Shown in pieces: positions 8,728 through 17,954 of a stretch of DNA of 64,000 nt. The position numbers were made by a program, and so were the translations under genes. Origin of the DNA: Sphingomonas faeni (GTDB lineage Bacteria > Pseudomonadota > Alphaproteobacteria > Sphingomonadales > Sphingomonadaceae); the NCBI RefSeq assembly GCF_030817315.1, contig NZ_JAUSZF010000001.1:1968501-2032500 (forward strand), read 5' to 3'. Numbering within the stretch: position 1 is the first letter of the stretch; every line of letters begins with the position of its first letter. Below the pieces are notes generated by a model, which saw nothing but the letters and a program-made list of their open reading frames with translations, was not told the DNA's origin and did not search any database.

Positions 8728-9018
8728 GAAGGTCTCCATCACCTTGCTGTGCCGCGCCCGCTACGGTGGCGAACGAGCCTTGTTGCGGGAGAGCGAAGGC
8801 CGATGGAGAGATCGGTTGTCGTCCACCCGGAGATGGCGCCACAGCGACTTGAAGGGCAACGGAGGGAGTCCCACCCAAGTTGCGGAACCGATGGCTAATA
8901 CGGTCCGCGACCCAGCCGCTGTGACGACCAAGCACGGGATACGCCGGGGCCGGGCAGCGGGCGATACGGACCTTGGGCCATATCCGGCGCGGAAGTACCG
9001 CGACGACCAGCTAGCGCT

Positions 9019-9657
9019 TCAGAGGCCCGCCTCGACAGCAAGCCGGATCAGATCGGCGGTAGTGTTCAGGCCCAGTCGGTCCATCAGGATGGCTCGGTGC
9101 ATCTTGACCGTCTTCTCGGCGAGGCCGAGTTCGGCGGCGATCTGTTTGTTGAGCAGGCCCTGTGCAACGAATTTGAGCACCTGACCCTGCCGCGGCGACA
9201 GCGCCTTGACCATCTCCGCGGCCCTGATCCGGCGCATGCTGGTCGGTGTCGCCGCATTGGTATCGATCTCGACCTGCGAGCCGAGGAAATACAGGAGACG
9301 GTCCTCCTCGTCATACAGCGGCGCAACCAATACGGCGTTTCGGAACGGCAGGCCGTTGCGCTTGTAGTTCAGGATCTCGACCAGCACCGGCTTGTGCTCC
9401 CGCACGCCGCGTCGGATCTCTTCGGACAACCACGGTTCGGTCGCCGGTCCCGACAGGAACCGGCAATTGCGCCCCACGACCTCGTCCGTCGAATAGCCCG
9501 TCAGATCGCAGAATGGCTGGTTGCAGGCGATAATGGGATTGTCGGGCAGGCGTGGGTCGCTGATCACCGAGGGTATCGGGCTGTCGGTGACGAGCCTGAC
9601 AAAGCGTTCGTTCGAGCTTGCGTCGATGCTGTCGATCGAAATGGTGCCTATAGTCAT
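9019..9657 (-). CDS. LOV-domain LuxR-type blue-light transcription factor (EL222-like)
   Basis: A 212-residue one-component light sensor. Residues 20-135 form a PAS/LOV domain with the flavin-adduct motif [10 protein letters not shown] (photoactive Cys65) and [11 protein letters not shown]. It ends in FLGSQVEI, whose Gln128 matches the flavin-contacting glutamine of LOV domains. Residues 150-212 are a LuxR helix-turn-helix ([22 protein letters not shown], recognition helix AEKTVKMHR). Order and length match EL222 of Erythrobacter litoralis (222 residues), in which blue light frees the HTH to dimerise and bind DNA. It lies upstream of the rhodopsin gene in the same direction, 291 bases away, making that gene a plausible target. 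Confidence 0.93.
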   Translation of the reverse strand: MTIGTISIDSIDASSNERFVRLVTDSPIPSVISDPRLPDNPIIACNQPFCDLTGYSTDEVVGRNCRFLSGPATEPWLSEEIRRGVREHKPVLVEILNYKRNGLPFRNAVLVAPLYDEEDRLLYFLGSQVEIDTNAATPTSMRRIRAAEMVKALSPRQGQVLKFVAQGLLNKQIAAELGLAEKTVKMHRAILMDRLGLNTTADLIRLAVEAGL

Positions 9658-9791
9658 CCCACGTCGCCCCCCCGACGCTCGATCAGTCGCATGCGCCCTC
9701 TACCGATCGATACCATGTTTCAGCATATCATCGTTAAGATATGGCCGATCGAGAAACAAACGTCGTTGGACAGGCACGTCACGAACGCGTG

Positions 9792-10220
9792 TCATGGTCG
9801 AGAAAACGAACGCGCGGTTCGGTCGCGGGTAGCGCGAAGCTGCTTGATATAGTCGACTACGGCTTGGGGCTCATAGGGTCTGGCGAAATGCGGGCTTTCT
9901 TCACAAAGGTCCGTCGCCGTATTAACGATACCAGTGAGATTGCCCGCCAATTTGACGTCAACTTCAGAGTGATTCCCGCGTATCCAGGTGGCTAGTTCGA
10001 ACCCTGACCTGGTACCGACGGCTTGAATGTCGCAGAGCACGATATCGACGGCAAACGACGGATCTTTGACGGCAATCACGGCTTCATCGGTGCTGGCCGC
10101 CTCCACGACATCGTAACCGCAGTGCCGGAGGTAGTCGGCGATCGCGTGACGCGAAAGGATATCGCCGTCGACGATAACGACGGCGCCGGTAGCGGTCGTC
10201 GGACTGATCGACTCCGTCAT
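9792..10220 (-). CDS. Degenerate single-domain response regulator
   Basis: A stand-alone receiver domain (about 142 residues) with no output domain. The acidic pair (VIVDGD, Asp18 and Asp20) and the phospho-acceptor position (VLCDIQ, Asp64) are kept. The conserved C-terminal Lys is replaced by Arg (HFARPYEP), and the switch Ser/Thr region reads KLAGN, so signalling may be altered or absent. I chose the ATG at 10220 because its ATGA overlaps the stop codon of the preceding receiver gene. The frame continues ten residues further upstream without a ribosome-binding site. The two receivers are translationally coupled. Confidence 0.82.
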   Translation of the reverse strand: MTESISPTTATGAVVIVDGDILSRHAIADYLRHCGYDVVEAASTDEAVIAVKDPSFAVDIVLCDIQAVGTRSGFELATWIRGNHSEVDVKLAGNLTGIVNTATDLCEESPHFARPYEPQAVVDYIKQLRATRDRTARSFSRP

Positions 10221-10618
10221 ACCGTGCTGGCCAGTTCTTTCGCCACGCACTCCAGAACTGCGTCGATCTGATAGGGCTTCGACAAAATGTGGCTCGCTCC
10301 TTTGGCCAGCGCCTCTTCGGAGCCCAGATGACCCGAGGCCAGTATGACCGGAACCTCCGGAAACAGGCCTTTCACAACCCCTAGCAAGCCCAACCCGTCT
10401 AGCGAGCCAGGCATCCGGACGTCGCTGAAGACGAGGTCGATCGACTTGCCGGCCATCAGAATATCGACGGCTTCATCGGCGTTGATCGCTTCGATGACGG
10501 TATAGCCTTGATCCCTGAGGGCATCGGAGACGAACATCCGAATGAACAGTTCGTCCTCGACGACCAGAATGTGAACCTGCCGCGTTGCGGGTTCGGGCTC
10601 TCCTAACGCCGGCTCCAC
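10217..10618 (-). CDS. Single-domain response regulator (receiver)
   Basis: A CheY-like receiver of about 133 residues with all catalytic features: HILVVEDELFIRM with the acidic pair, VFSDVRMPG with the phospho-acceptor Asp66, and HILSKPYQ with the conserved Lys. No output domain is present, so it probably passes phosphate to a partner or titrates a kinase. The frame runs open to an ATG at 10750, but the first 44 residues resemble nothing. A GTG at 10618 has GGGGA eight bases before it and gives a normal receiver length. It overlaps the next receiver gene by four bases. No histidine kinase lies in the window. Confidence 0.85.
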   Translation of the reverse strand: MEPALGEPEPATRQVHILVVEDELFIRMFVSDALRDQGYTVIEAINADEAVDILMAGKSIDLVFSDVRMPGSLDGLGLLGVVKGLFPEVPVILASGHLGSEEALAKGASHILSKPYQIDAVLECVAKELASTV

Positions 10619-10777
10619 TCTCGTTTCCCCATCTTGAAATGCTGGCCAGCATTTTCGCCTAGGGTCGAGCTGCCCTACGCGGGCGGCTATGTACGATGCG
10701 CTTGCCGCCCGCCCCATCATAGATTGGTCGGCGACATAGTTTCCAACCATCCCGAACGCCGATCGAAGACGGTCCGA

Positions 10778-12703
10778 CTAAGCTGCGAAATCGCCCGGCT
10801 GCGCAATCCGCTCTATGCTCTTCTTCGCAGGCATGGCCGAGGCTTGCGAGATACCCTGGCCGTGTTCCAGCAGAAGGGCCGTCGCGGCATCGCGATCGAC
10901 CGCCGGCGAAAAGATATACCCCTGCCCCAGCTCGCAACCGATCTCACGAAGCTGGTCGACCTGTTCTTCGGTCTCGATCCCCTCGGCCACGATCCGGATG
11001 CCCATCTTTTTCGCGGTACGGATAAGGCCCTCGACGATCGTAACGCTCACCCCATCGGGTTCGAGGTGGTCGACGAACAATTTATCGATCTTGATGATGT
11101 CGACCGGAACCGTGAGCAGATGAGTCAGCGATGCGAAACCCGTCCCGAAATCGTCCAGCGCGATACGTATGCCGTCAGCGCGTAGCGCCTTGATCGCTTC
11201 CTGGATCGCCTGGTCTCCACGCCCCATGTACACCGTCTCGGTCACCTCGAGAATGACATGATCGATAGGGACCCCTTCGCGTTCGAGCGCTGCGTTCAAG
11301 ACCTGTCCGACGGCGCCGCCGCTCAGGTCCGCAGAAGAGACGTTGATACCCACATGCTGGAACGGAATGCCCAGATCCAGCCACCGCCGCAGGTCGGCGG
11401 CGACAAGGGTCATCATCCGCTCAGTCAGCGACGTCGCGACCTGTGCGTCGGCGGTCGCTTCGTGGAAAGCGGCGGCGGACACTATGTTGTCGCCGATACG
11501 CATGCGGCAAAGCGCTTCCAGCCCGACGATCTCCCTCGTGTCCAGTCGAAAGATCGGCTGATAGAACGGCTCGACCCGGTCCTCCCGCAAGGCAGCGCTC
11601 AATTCCCTGATTGCGCCCATGCGCCGCGTCATGCTCGAACGGAGCCCTGCCCAGTATCGCACGAACCCGCCCCGGCCCGTTTCCTTGGCATGGTAGAGCG
11701 CGAAGTCGGCATTCTGGCGAACGCTCTCAACACCGGCATCGTCCTGCGAGAAAGGCGCGCCTCCGATAGTAGCGCGCGGGACTATGATGTGCCCGCCGCA
11801 GTCCGTAGACAGCGAAAGTGCGCGCAGGATGTTCTCCGCGGTCGCCTCTAGATCCCGCAGGTCGTCGGCCGCCTGCAGGATGACCGCGAACTCGTCACCC
11901 CCCACACGGAACGTCCGACCTGGACTTACCGCTTTGGAAATCCTTTCGCCGGCCACCTGAAGAAGCGTGTCGCCCGCATGATGGCCAAACGTATCGTTGA
12001 CCACTTTCAGATTATCCAGATCCAGAACGAACAGCGCCCAGCTGCCGACCGGAGCATTTTCGAGCTTGGAAAGCGCCGCATGATAGGCGGCGCGATTGGG
12101 ACACCCGGTCAACGAGTCGGTAAATGCTCGACGCTGATGTTCGAGAACACGCTCGTGCCGGTCTATCGCTATTTGCGTAAGATGAACGCAGTTGGCCACG
12201 ACTTCGTATTCGAAGGCCGTCGGCCCCCGGACCTCGCGATAGTAAAACGCAAATGTCGCGATCGCATGACCCTCCGCATCGCATATCGGACTGGACCAGC
12301 AGGCACGCAGCCCATGCGGAAGTGCGAGATGCTTGAATGCCTGCCAGCGGACGTCGCTTTCGATATCCGTCACGACGACATCTGTTTTCAGATAGGCCGC
12401 GGTCCCGCAGGAGCCTGCTAACGGGCCAACCGAAACGCCGTCCAACGCCTGGGAATACGCTTCCGGGAGGCTAGGCCCGGCTAGCGGATGAAGCAGGCCC
12501 GCCAAATCGACCGTCAGAACCGAACACGTTACCCCTGGGAGGATATTCTCGACTTCCTGACAAAGCGTGCTGCACGTCGGCCCGAGCCCCGCACCTCTGG
12601 CAATCATTCGTAAGATGACGTTCTGAAGATGCAGCAAAATACTGACAGTATCGCTGCCGCTTTCAACCCTGTTGATTTCAGAAAGAGCCATGGGATCGAA
12701 CAT
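10778..12703 (-). CDS. GAF-GGDEF-EAL cyclic-di-GMP turnover protein
   Basis: A 641-residue cytoplasmic protein with three domains. A GAF sensor spans about 35-180. A diguanylate cyclase domain spans about 190-350 with DLDNLKVVNDTFGHHAGD and an intact GGDEF signature (268-272, FRVGGDEFAVIL). An EAL phosphodiesterase domain spans about 375-615 with VGLEALCRM, LEVTETVYM, LDDFGTGFASL and VAEGIETEEQ. Both catalytic signatures are complete, so either or both activities are possible. The RxxD product-inhibition site is not seen in its usual place before GGDEF. The ATG at 12703 has AAGGA seven bases upstream. It lies upstream of, and in the same direction as, the two receivers and the LOV regulator. 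Confidence 0.93.
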   Translation of the reverse strand: MFDPMALSEINRVESGSDTVSILLHLQNVILRMIARGAGLGPTCSTLCQEVENILPGVTCSVLTVDLAGLLHPLAGPSLPEAYSQALDGVSVGPLAGSCGTAAYLKTDVVVTDIESDVRWQAFKHLALPHGLRACWSSPICDAEGHAIATFAFYYREVRGPTAFEYEVVANCVHLTQIAIDRHERVLEHQRRAFTDSLTGCPNRAAYHAALSKLENAPVGSWALFVLDLDNLKVVNDTFGHHAGDTLLQVAGERISKAVSPGRTFRVGGDEFAVILQAADDLRDLEATAENILRALSLSTDCGGHIIVPRATIGGAPFSQDDAGVESVRQNADFALYHAKETGRGGFVRYWAGLRSSMTRRMGAIRELSAALREDRVEPFYQPIFRLDTREIVGLEALCRMRIGDNIVSAAAFHEATADAQVATSLTERMMTLVAADLRRWLDLGIPFQHVGINVSSADLSGGAVGQVLNAALEREGVPIDHVILEVTETVYMGRGDQAIQEAIKALRADGIRIALDDFGTGFASLTHLLTVPVDIIKIDKLFVDHLEPDGVSVTIVEGLIRTAKKMGIRIVAEGIETEEQVDQLREIGCELGQGYIFSPAVDRDAATALLLEHGQGISQASAMPAKKSIERIAQPGDFAA

Positions 12704-13233
12704 TATCGAATCCTTGGTTTAAATTCCTTTAAAGGCCTAATCCAAAGCTCAATTATGGAAACATCCATTTTGATTTTATTTGATGGGAAACCTTATAATC
12801 GATCTGTTCTAATCAATATTACACAGGTTATTATCGACTGTGAAATATGGCCTATCGACCTGCCGTTGCCGGCATCATCAATGAGAAAATGGCTGCACGA
12901 AGTTGCCAGGAATACGGACAGGCCTTGACGGCTCGGAACCAGCAGCAGATCAGTAATTGGTAAATCAGGAAACGCTTCTGTCCGTCCAGTTTGAGCGGAG
13001 TGGCCAACCGATCTCCATAATTGGCCAGGCCGAAAGCTTGACATGAAGACCAGCCAGCGTAAGGTAACGCTATCAATCGCCAGCGTCAGACAGGCTTGAT
13101 CGGGAATTGGATGATTTTGGCGCCTCAGACCCCAGGCACGATCGATGCGGCCGATAGCGGCGCCGCCACCGGCTAACGTCGCCAACTTTACCGATACGAT
13201 GCTGCGGCCCCCAAAGAATGCGGAGACGGAACG
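12704..13233. other. Intergenic region with an AT-rich block
   Basis: About 530 bases between the divergent GGDEF-EAL and GH115 genes. From roughly 12710 to 12860 the sequence is clearly AT-rich against its GC-rich surroundings, with several A/T runs that could hold promoters for either side. Small frames at 12629-12928 (+), 12793-13185 (-) and 12852-13076 (-) have no recognisable domain or ribosome-binding site. A GGAGACGGAA ribosome-binding site precedes the GH115 start. No RNA gene or repeat was recognised. Confidence 0.5.
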
Positions 13234-16185
13234 ATGATCACGCGCCGTAAGATGATGGGCGGCGCGGTGGCTGCAGGGCTCATGGCATCGCCGTTGGCTG
13301 CCGCAGTGCGGTTCGACCGGCGCAAGCGCGGGTTCGACATCACGCTAGCCGGCGGCGGCGTGGTGCCCGTGTTCGTCGACGCGGACGACTTCCCCGGCGT
13401 CCGTCGTGCCGCCAGCGATCTGGCCGCCGATATCGGTCGCGTGACCGGCACCGCGGCACAGGTCGTCGGCGACCGCGCGCGTCTGCCGGCGCGTATCATT
13501 CTGGTCGGCTCGATCGGCCACAGCCCGCTGATCGACCGGTTGATCGCCAGCGGCAAACTCGACGTTGCCGGCATTCGCGGCAAATGGGAGTCGTTCGTCG
13601 TCGAGACGATCGCCAACCCGCTGCCCGGCGTTACCGAAGCGCTGGTGATCGTCGGCAGCGACAAGCGCGGCGCGATCTATGGCGCGTACGACCTGTCGCG
13701 GATGATCGGCGTGTCGCCCTGGTATTGGTGGGCGGACGTGCCCGTCGTCCGCCAAACGCACCTGAGCGTCGCGAACGGCCGTTACGTGCAGGGATCGCCC
13801 GCGGTGAAGTATCGCGGCATCTTCCTCAACGACGAGGCACCGTGCCTGTCGGGCTGGACCACCGAAAAGTTCGGCGGGATGAACGCCCAGTTCTACGGCA
13901 AGCTGTTCGAACTGTTGCTGCGGCTGCGCGCCAATTACCTATGGCCGGCGATGTGGAACAACGCGTTCGCGATCGACGACCCGGCCAATGCGCCGCTTGC
14001 GGAGGAGTTCGGCATCGTAATGGGCACGTCGCATCACGAGCCGATGATGCGCGCGCACAAGGAATGGACCGACAACCGCAAGGACTATGGCAACGGCGCG
14101 TGGAACTATGCGACCAACGGGCCGGCGGTCGCCAAATTCTTCCGCGAGGGGATCGTCCGCAACCACGACAATGAAGTCATCGTTACGATCGGAATGCGCG
14201 GCGACGGCGATGTCGCGCTGGAGAGCACCGGCGGTATCCAGTCTGACGTCAAATTGCTCGAAGGCATCATCACCGACCAGCGCCGGATCATCGCGTCGGG
14301 CATGGGCAAACCCGCCGAACAAGTGCCGCAGGTCTGGGTCCTCTTCACCGAAGTCTATAAATATTACGACGCCGGGCTGAAGATCCCCGACGACGTGACG
14401 CTGATGCTGGCCGACGACAATGTCGGCAATCTGCGTCGCCTGCCGACTCCTGCCGAGCGTAGCCGCAAGGGTGGCTTCGGCGTGTATTTCCACATGGACA
14501 TGCACGGCGGGCCGTTCGCCTATCAGTGGGTCAATTCGAACCCGCTGCCCAAAATCTGGGAGCAGATGAACCTTGCCAACCAATACGGCGCGAACGAGAT
14601 GTGGATCGCCAATGTCGGCGACCTGAAGCCGCTCGAACTGCCGATCGAATTCTTCCTGGCGATGGCATGGAACCCCGCCGACGTCGCCAAGGACAAGATC
14701 GCCGACTGGACCCGCGCCTGGGCGGAGCGCCAGTTCGGGCCCGAGCATGCGACCGAGATCGCGTTCCTCGCGGCGCGCTACGCAAAATACAACGGCATGC
14801 GCAAACCCGAGCAGCTCAAGCCCACGACGTTCAGCCTGGAACATTACCACGAGGCAGAGCGGATGTGCGAGGCCTGGACCGACCTCGTCCGCCGCGCCGA
14901 TGCGGTAAACGCGGCGCTGCGTCCCGACCAACGCGATGCGTTCTACCAACTCGTGCTCTACCCGGTCCGCGCCTGCGCCAACTTGATGCTGATGTACGCC
15001 GCCGCCGCGCGCAACGCCCGGTTCGCCGAGCAGACACGCGCCAGCACCAAGGCCGAGGCGGACGAGGTGCGACGGCGTTTCAAATACGATCACGAACTCC
15101 GCGACACCTACAATCACGTGCTGGCCGGCGGCAAATGGAACCACATGATGGACCAGACGCATATCGGCTATTTCGACTGGTATCCGCCCGAGTCCGACAT
15201 CATGCCCGCGGTCGCCGATCTCGACCTCGACGGCGCGACGGGCTTCGGCGTTAGCGTAGACGGCAGCGCACGCGCATGGCCCGGCTATTACCTGCCCCCC
15301 ACGTTGCCGACGCTCGACAGCATCACCCGGCTGCCGACCTATCTCGACGTGTTCCCGCGCGGGCTGGCCGAAGCCCCGGTGACGGTCACCGTGGATCAGC
15401 CCTGGGTGAAGATCCGCGAAGGCAAGGCGTTCAGCGCATCGTCGCGTGACAAGCGGTTCTGGATCGATGTCGACTGGGCAAAGGCACCGGTAGGCAAGGC
15501 AAAGGCGACGATCACGGTCAAGGGCGACACGACGATCACCGTCCGGCTGGATGCGGTTCGCGCGACGCCGCAGCAGGAGAAGGACGCGCGCGATGCGTTC
15601 GGTGGGCTCGCCGGCGGCTTCGCGGTGCCGGTTGCCGAGTTTACGCGGTCGATCCCCGTCGGCAACGTGCGCTGGGACACGATCCCCGATTTCGGTCGGG
15701 TCGAGACGGCGATGTCGATCTTCCCGGTCGATGCGCCCTCCTTCCCGGACCCGACGCGCGCACCGCGCCTGGAGTACCCGATCTTCCTGGCGGCAGCGGG
15801 CAAGTACCGCGTCGATCTGGTCACCGGCCCGACGCTGGAAGTCATCCCCGGGCGGAAACTGAGGGTCGCGGTCTGGCTCGACGGCCAGCAGCCCGAGATC
15901 GGTACGGTCTTCACACCCGAAGACGGTCCGTCCCAGGACTTTCTCGGCGCCAAGCACGCCGTCAACACCGCCGACAACGCGCGGACGATGCGGTTCACGA
16001 TCGACGCCGATCGCCCTGGCCGTCACGTCCTGACCGTCGCGATGATCGATCCGACGATGGTGGTGCAGGCCATCGCGATTGCGAACGACGATCCCAAGGC
16101 GTCGTATTTCGGACCACCGATACTCGACACGCGCCCTGCGAAACTTGGCCGACCGGTATCGCCCTGGGCGATCGTTCGGTCTTGA
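13234..16185 (+). CDS. GH115 xylan alpha-1,2-glucuronidase
   Basis: A 983-residue exported enzyme of glycoside hydrolase family 115, which removes (4-O-methyl-)glucuronic acid side chains from xylan polymers and fragments. Family signatures include KYRGIFLNDEAPCLSGW near residue 190, WPAMWNNAFAIDDP, GIVMGTSHHEPMMRAHKEW and a long helical region followed by a C-terminal domain. The N-terminus MITRRKMMGGAVAAGLMASP ends in ALA-like small residues and has a twin-arginine pair, so Tat export is likely. Its length suits the family. GH51 follows after 33 bases, which supports a joint role on arabinoglucuronoxylan. No transporter accompanies the pair. Confidence 0.93.
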   Translation: MITRRKMMGGAVAAGLMASPLAAAVRFDRRKRGFDITLAGGGVVPVFVDADDFPGVRRAASDLAADIGRVTGTAAQVVGDRARLPARIILVGSIGHSPLIDRLIASGKLDVAGIRGKWESFVVETIANPLPGVTEALVIVGSDKRGAIYGAYDLSRMIGVSPWYWWADVPVVRQTHLSVANGRYVQGSPAVKYRGIFLNDEAPCLSGWTTEKFGGMNAQFYGKLFELLLRLRANYLWPAMWNNAFAIDDPANAPLAEEFGIVMGTSHHEPMMRAHKEWTDNRKDYGNGAWNYATNGPAVAKFFREGIVRNHDNEVIVTIGMRGDGDVALESTGGIQSDVKLLEGIITDQRRIIASGMGKPAEQVPQVWVLFTEVYKYYDAGLKIPDDVTLMLADDNVGNLRRLPTPAERSRKGGFGVYFHMDMHGGPFAYQWVNSNPLPKIWEQMNLANQYGANEMWIANVGDLKPLELPIEFFLAMAWNPADVAKDKIADWTRAWAERQFGPEHATEIAFLAARYAKYNGMRKPEQLKPTTFSLEHYHEAERMCEAWTDLVRRADAVNAALRPDQRDAFYQLVLYPVRACANLMLMYAAAARNARFAEQTRASTKAEADEVRRRFKYDHELRDTYNHVLAGGKWNHMMDQTHIGYFDWYPPESDIMPAVADLDLDGATGFGVSVDGSARAWPGYYLPPTLPTLDSITRLPTYLDVFPRGLAEAPVTVTVDQPWVKIREGKAFSASSRDKRFWIDVDWAKAPVGKAKATITVKGDTTITVRLDAVRATPQQEKDARDAFGGLAGGFAVPVAEFTRSIPVGNVRWDTIPDFGRVETAMSIFPVDAPSFPDPTRAPRLEYPIFLAAAGKYRVDLVTGPTLEVIPGRKLRVAVWLDGQQPEIGTVFTPEDGPSQDFLGAKHAVNTADNARTMRFTIDADRPGRHVLTVAMIDPTMVVQAIAIANDDPKASYFGPPILDTRPAKLGRPVSPWAIVRS

Positions 16186-16218
16186 TGCCCCAGTCCTCCT
16201 GAATTTGACGAGATCGCG

Positions 16219-17781
16219 ATGCGTACATGCCTGGCTCTTATCGGTATCCTGATCGCCGCGGCGTTGCCTGCACCCAACGGGCGCGCGGCGGCACAGGATA
16301 ACGCTGCGGCCGTTTCGGCGGACGTGGTCGTCAACCTCGACGCACCCGGCCCGGTCATCGCCAAGCACATCTACGGCCAGTTCGCCGAGCATCTCGGACG
16401 CGGCATCTACGAAGGCATCTGGGTCGGCGAAAAGAGCACGATCCCAAACATCCGCGGCTATCGTCGCGACGTGGTCGAGGCATTGCGCCATATCCACGTC
16501 CCCGTGATCCGCTGGCCCGGCGGCTGCTTCAGCGAAATCTACGACTGGCGCGACGGGATCGGGCCGCGCGCGAAGCGGCCGACCCGCGTGACGATGAACT
16601 GGCCGAACACGATCGACACCAACCAGTTCGGCACGCACGAGTTTCTCGATTTCGCCGAACTGATCGGCGCGGACGCCTATGTCTCGGGGAATGTCGGATC
16701 GATGACGCCGCGCGATATGGCGCAGTGGATCGAATACATGACGTCCGACCAGCCGGAATCGACGCTGGTGCAACAGCGCAAGTCCAACGGACGCGACAAG
16801 GCGTGGCGCGTGCCGTTCTTCGGCATCGGCAACGAGACCTGGGGCTGCGGCGGCGAGATGCGTCCCGATTACGCGGCCGACGTCAACGCGCGCTATGCGA
16901 TCTTCGCGCGTGCGCCGAGCGGCTATCCGATGGTCAAGGTGGCGAGCGGCGCCAGCGTCCAGGGCGGCGGCGACTTCGAGGCGTTCACCACCGCGATGAT
17001 GGCGCACATGGGCGCGACGCAGGCTCTCAGCTTTCATTATTACGCGATGCCCGACGGCGCGAAGGGCCCCGCGGTCGGCTTCGACGAGGACGGCTGGGCG
17101 AACGAACTCTCGCTCGCCTTGCGGATGGAACCGCTCGTGTCGCGGACCGAGGCGATCATGGACCGCACCGATCCCGAGCGGAAGATCGCGCTCTTCGTCG
17201 ACGAATGGGGCAGTTGGTACACCCAGCCGCCCGAGGCTCCCGAGGGCGCGCATTACCAGCAGAACTCTTTGCGCGATGCGATGGTGGCCGCGCTCACGCT
17301 CGATATCTTCCACCGCCACACCGCCCGCGTGCGGATGGCCAACATCGCGCAGATGGTGAACGTGCTGCAGTCGATGATCCTGACCGACAAGCAGAAGATG
17401 CTGCTGACGCCGACCTATCACGTGTTCGACATGTACCAGCCGTTCATGGACGCGACCCCGTTCCCCGCGCTGGTCGCGAGCCCGACCTACACCAAGGGCA
17501 AGGTCAGCATGTCGACGATCGACGCATCGGCGGCACGGGGCAAGGACGGGAAGCTCTATCTCTCGCTGGTCAATGTGAGCCCGAACAAGGCGGCGCATGT
17601 CCGTACGAACCTGACCGGGACCGCTCGGGGCCGGTTGCTGACCGCCCCGCAGATCGACAGCCACAACAGCTTCGATGCGCCGGACACGGTCAAGCCGGTG
17701 CCATTCGCCGGTCGCGTCGAAGCGGACCACATCGTTTTCGACATGCCGGCGAAATCGATCGCGGTGGTGAGGATCGATTGA
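16219..17781 (+). CDS. GH51 alpha-L-arabinofuranosidase, secreted
   Basis: Retaining exo-enzyme that releases arabinofuranose from arabinoxylan or arabinan. The 520-residue protein has a Sec signal peptide (MRTCLALIGILIAAALP, cleavage near residue 25). The family core starts with GPVIAKHIYGQFAEHLGRGI, continues through RWPGGCFSEIYDWRDGIGP, and carries the two catalytic glutamates: acid/base Glu206 in FFGIGNETWGC and nucleophile Glu329 in LFVDEWGSWY. The C-terminal beta domain closes the protein. Many GH51 enzymes are cytoplasmic, so the clear signal peptide is notable. The gene is 33 bases behind GH115 and almost certainly co-transcribed with it. Confidence 0.94.
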   Translation: MRTCLALIGILIAAALPAPNGRAAAQDNAAAVSADVVVNLDAPGPVIAKHIYGQFAEHLGRGIYEGIWVGEKSTIPNIRGYRRDVVEALRHIHVPVIRWPGGCFSEIYDWRDGIGPRAKRPTRVTMNWPNTIDTNQFGTHEFLDFAELIGADAYVSGNVGSMTPRDMAQWIEYMTSDQPESTLVQQRKSNGRDKAWRVPFFGIGNETWGCGGEMRPDYAADVNARYAIFARAPSGYPMVKVASGASVQGGGDFEAFTTAMMAHMGATQALSFHYYAMPDGAKGPAVGFDEDGWANELSLALRMEPLVSRTEAIMDRTDPERKIALFVDEWGSWYTQPPEAPEGAHYQQNSLRDAMVAALTLDIFHRHTARVRMANIAQMVNVLQSMILTDKQKMLLTPTYHVFDMYQPFMDATPFPALVASPTYTKGKVSMSTIDASAARGKDGKLYLSLVNVSPNKAAHVRTNLTGTARGRLLTAPQIDSHNSFDAPDTVKPVPFAGRVEADHIVFDMPAKSIAVVRID

Positions 17782-17954
17782 GGTCTTCCCGTATCACGGT
17801 CGCCCTACCCGCATAGCCCGCTCCCTCCCAAACGGAGCGCTCATCGAGACGACCGCCCCGTCTCCACTGGGATATCCTTTACGAACGTCGGTGAGCCCTT
17901 GCCGTCGCGTGCCGCGCGGAGGATGCTGGCGGGACAATATGGGAGGATAGAATC

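Noticed and set aside
12793..13185. Possible transposase fragment on the minus strand
   Set aside because: Segments looked vaguely mobile-element-like, but no DDE motif, inverted ends or target duplication could be found.
13939..17730. A 1263-codon minus-strand open frame
   Set aside because: It lies antisense to the clear GH115 and GH51 genes and has Arg/Asp/His-rich low-information sequence. It is a by-product of GC-rich codon usage.
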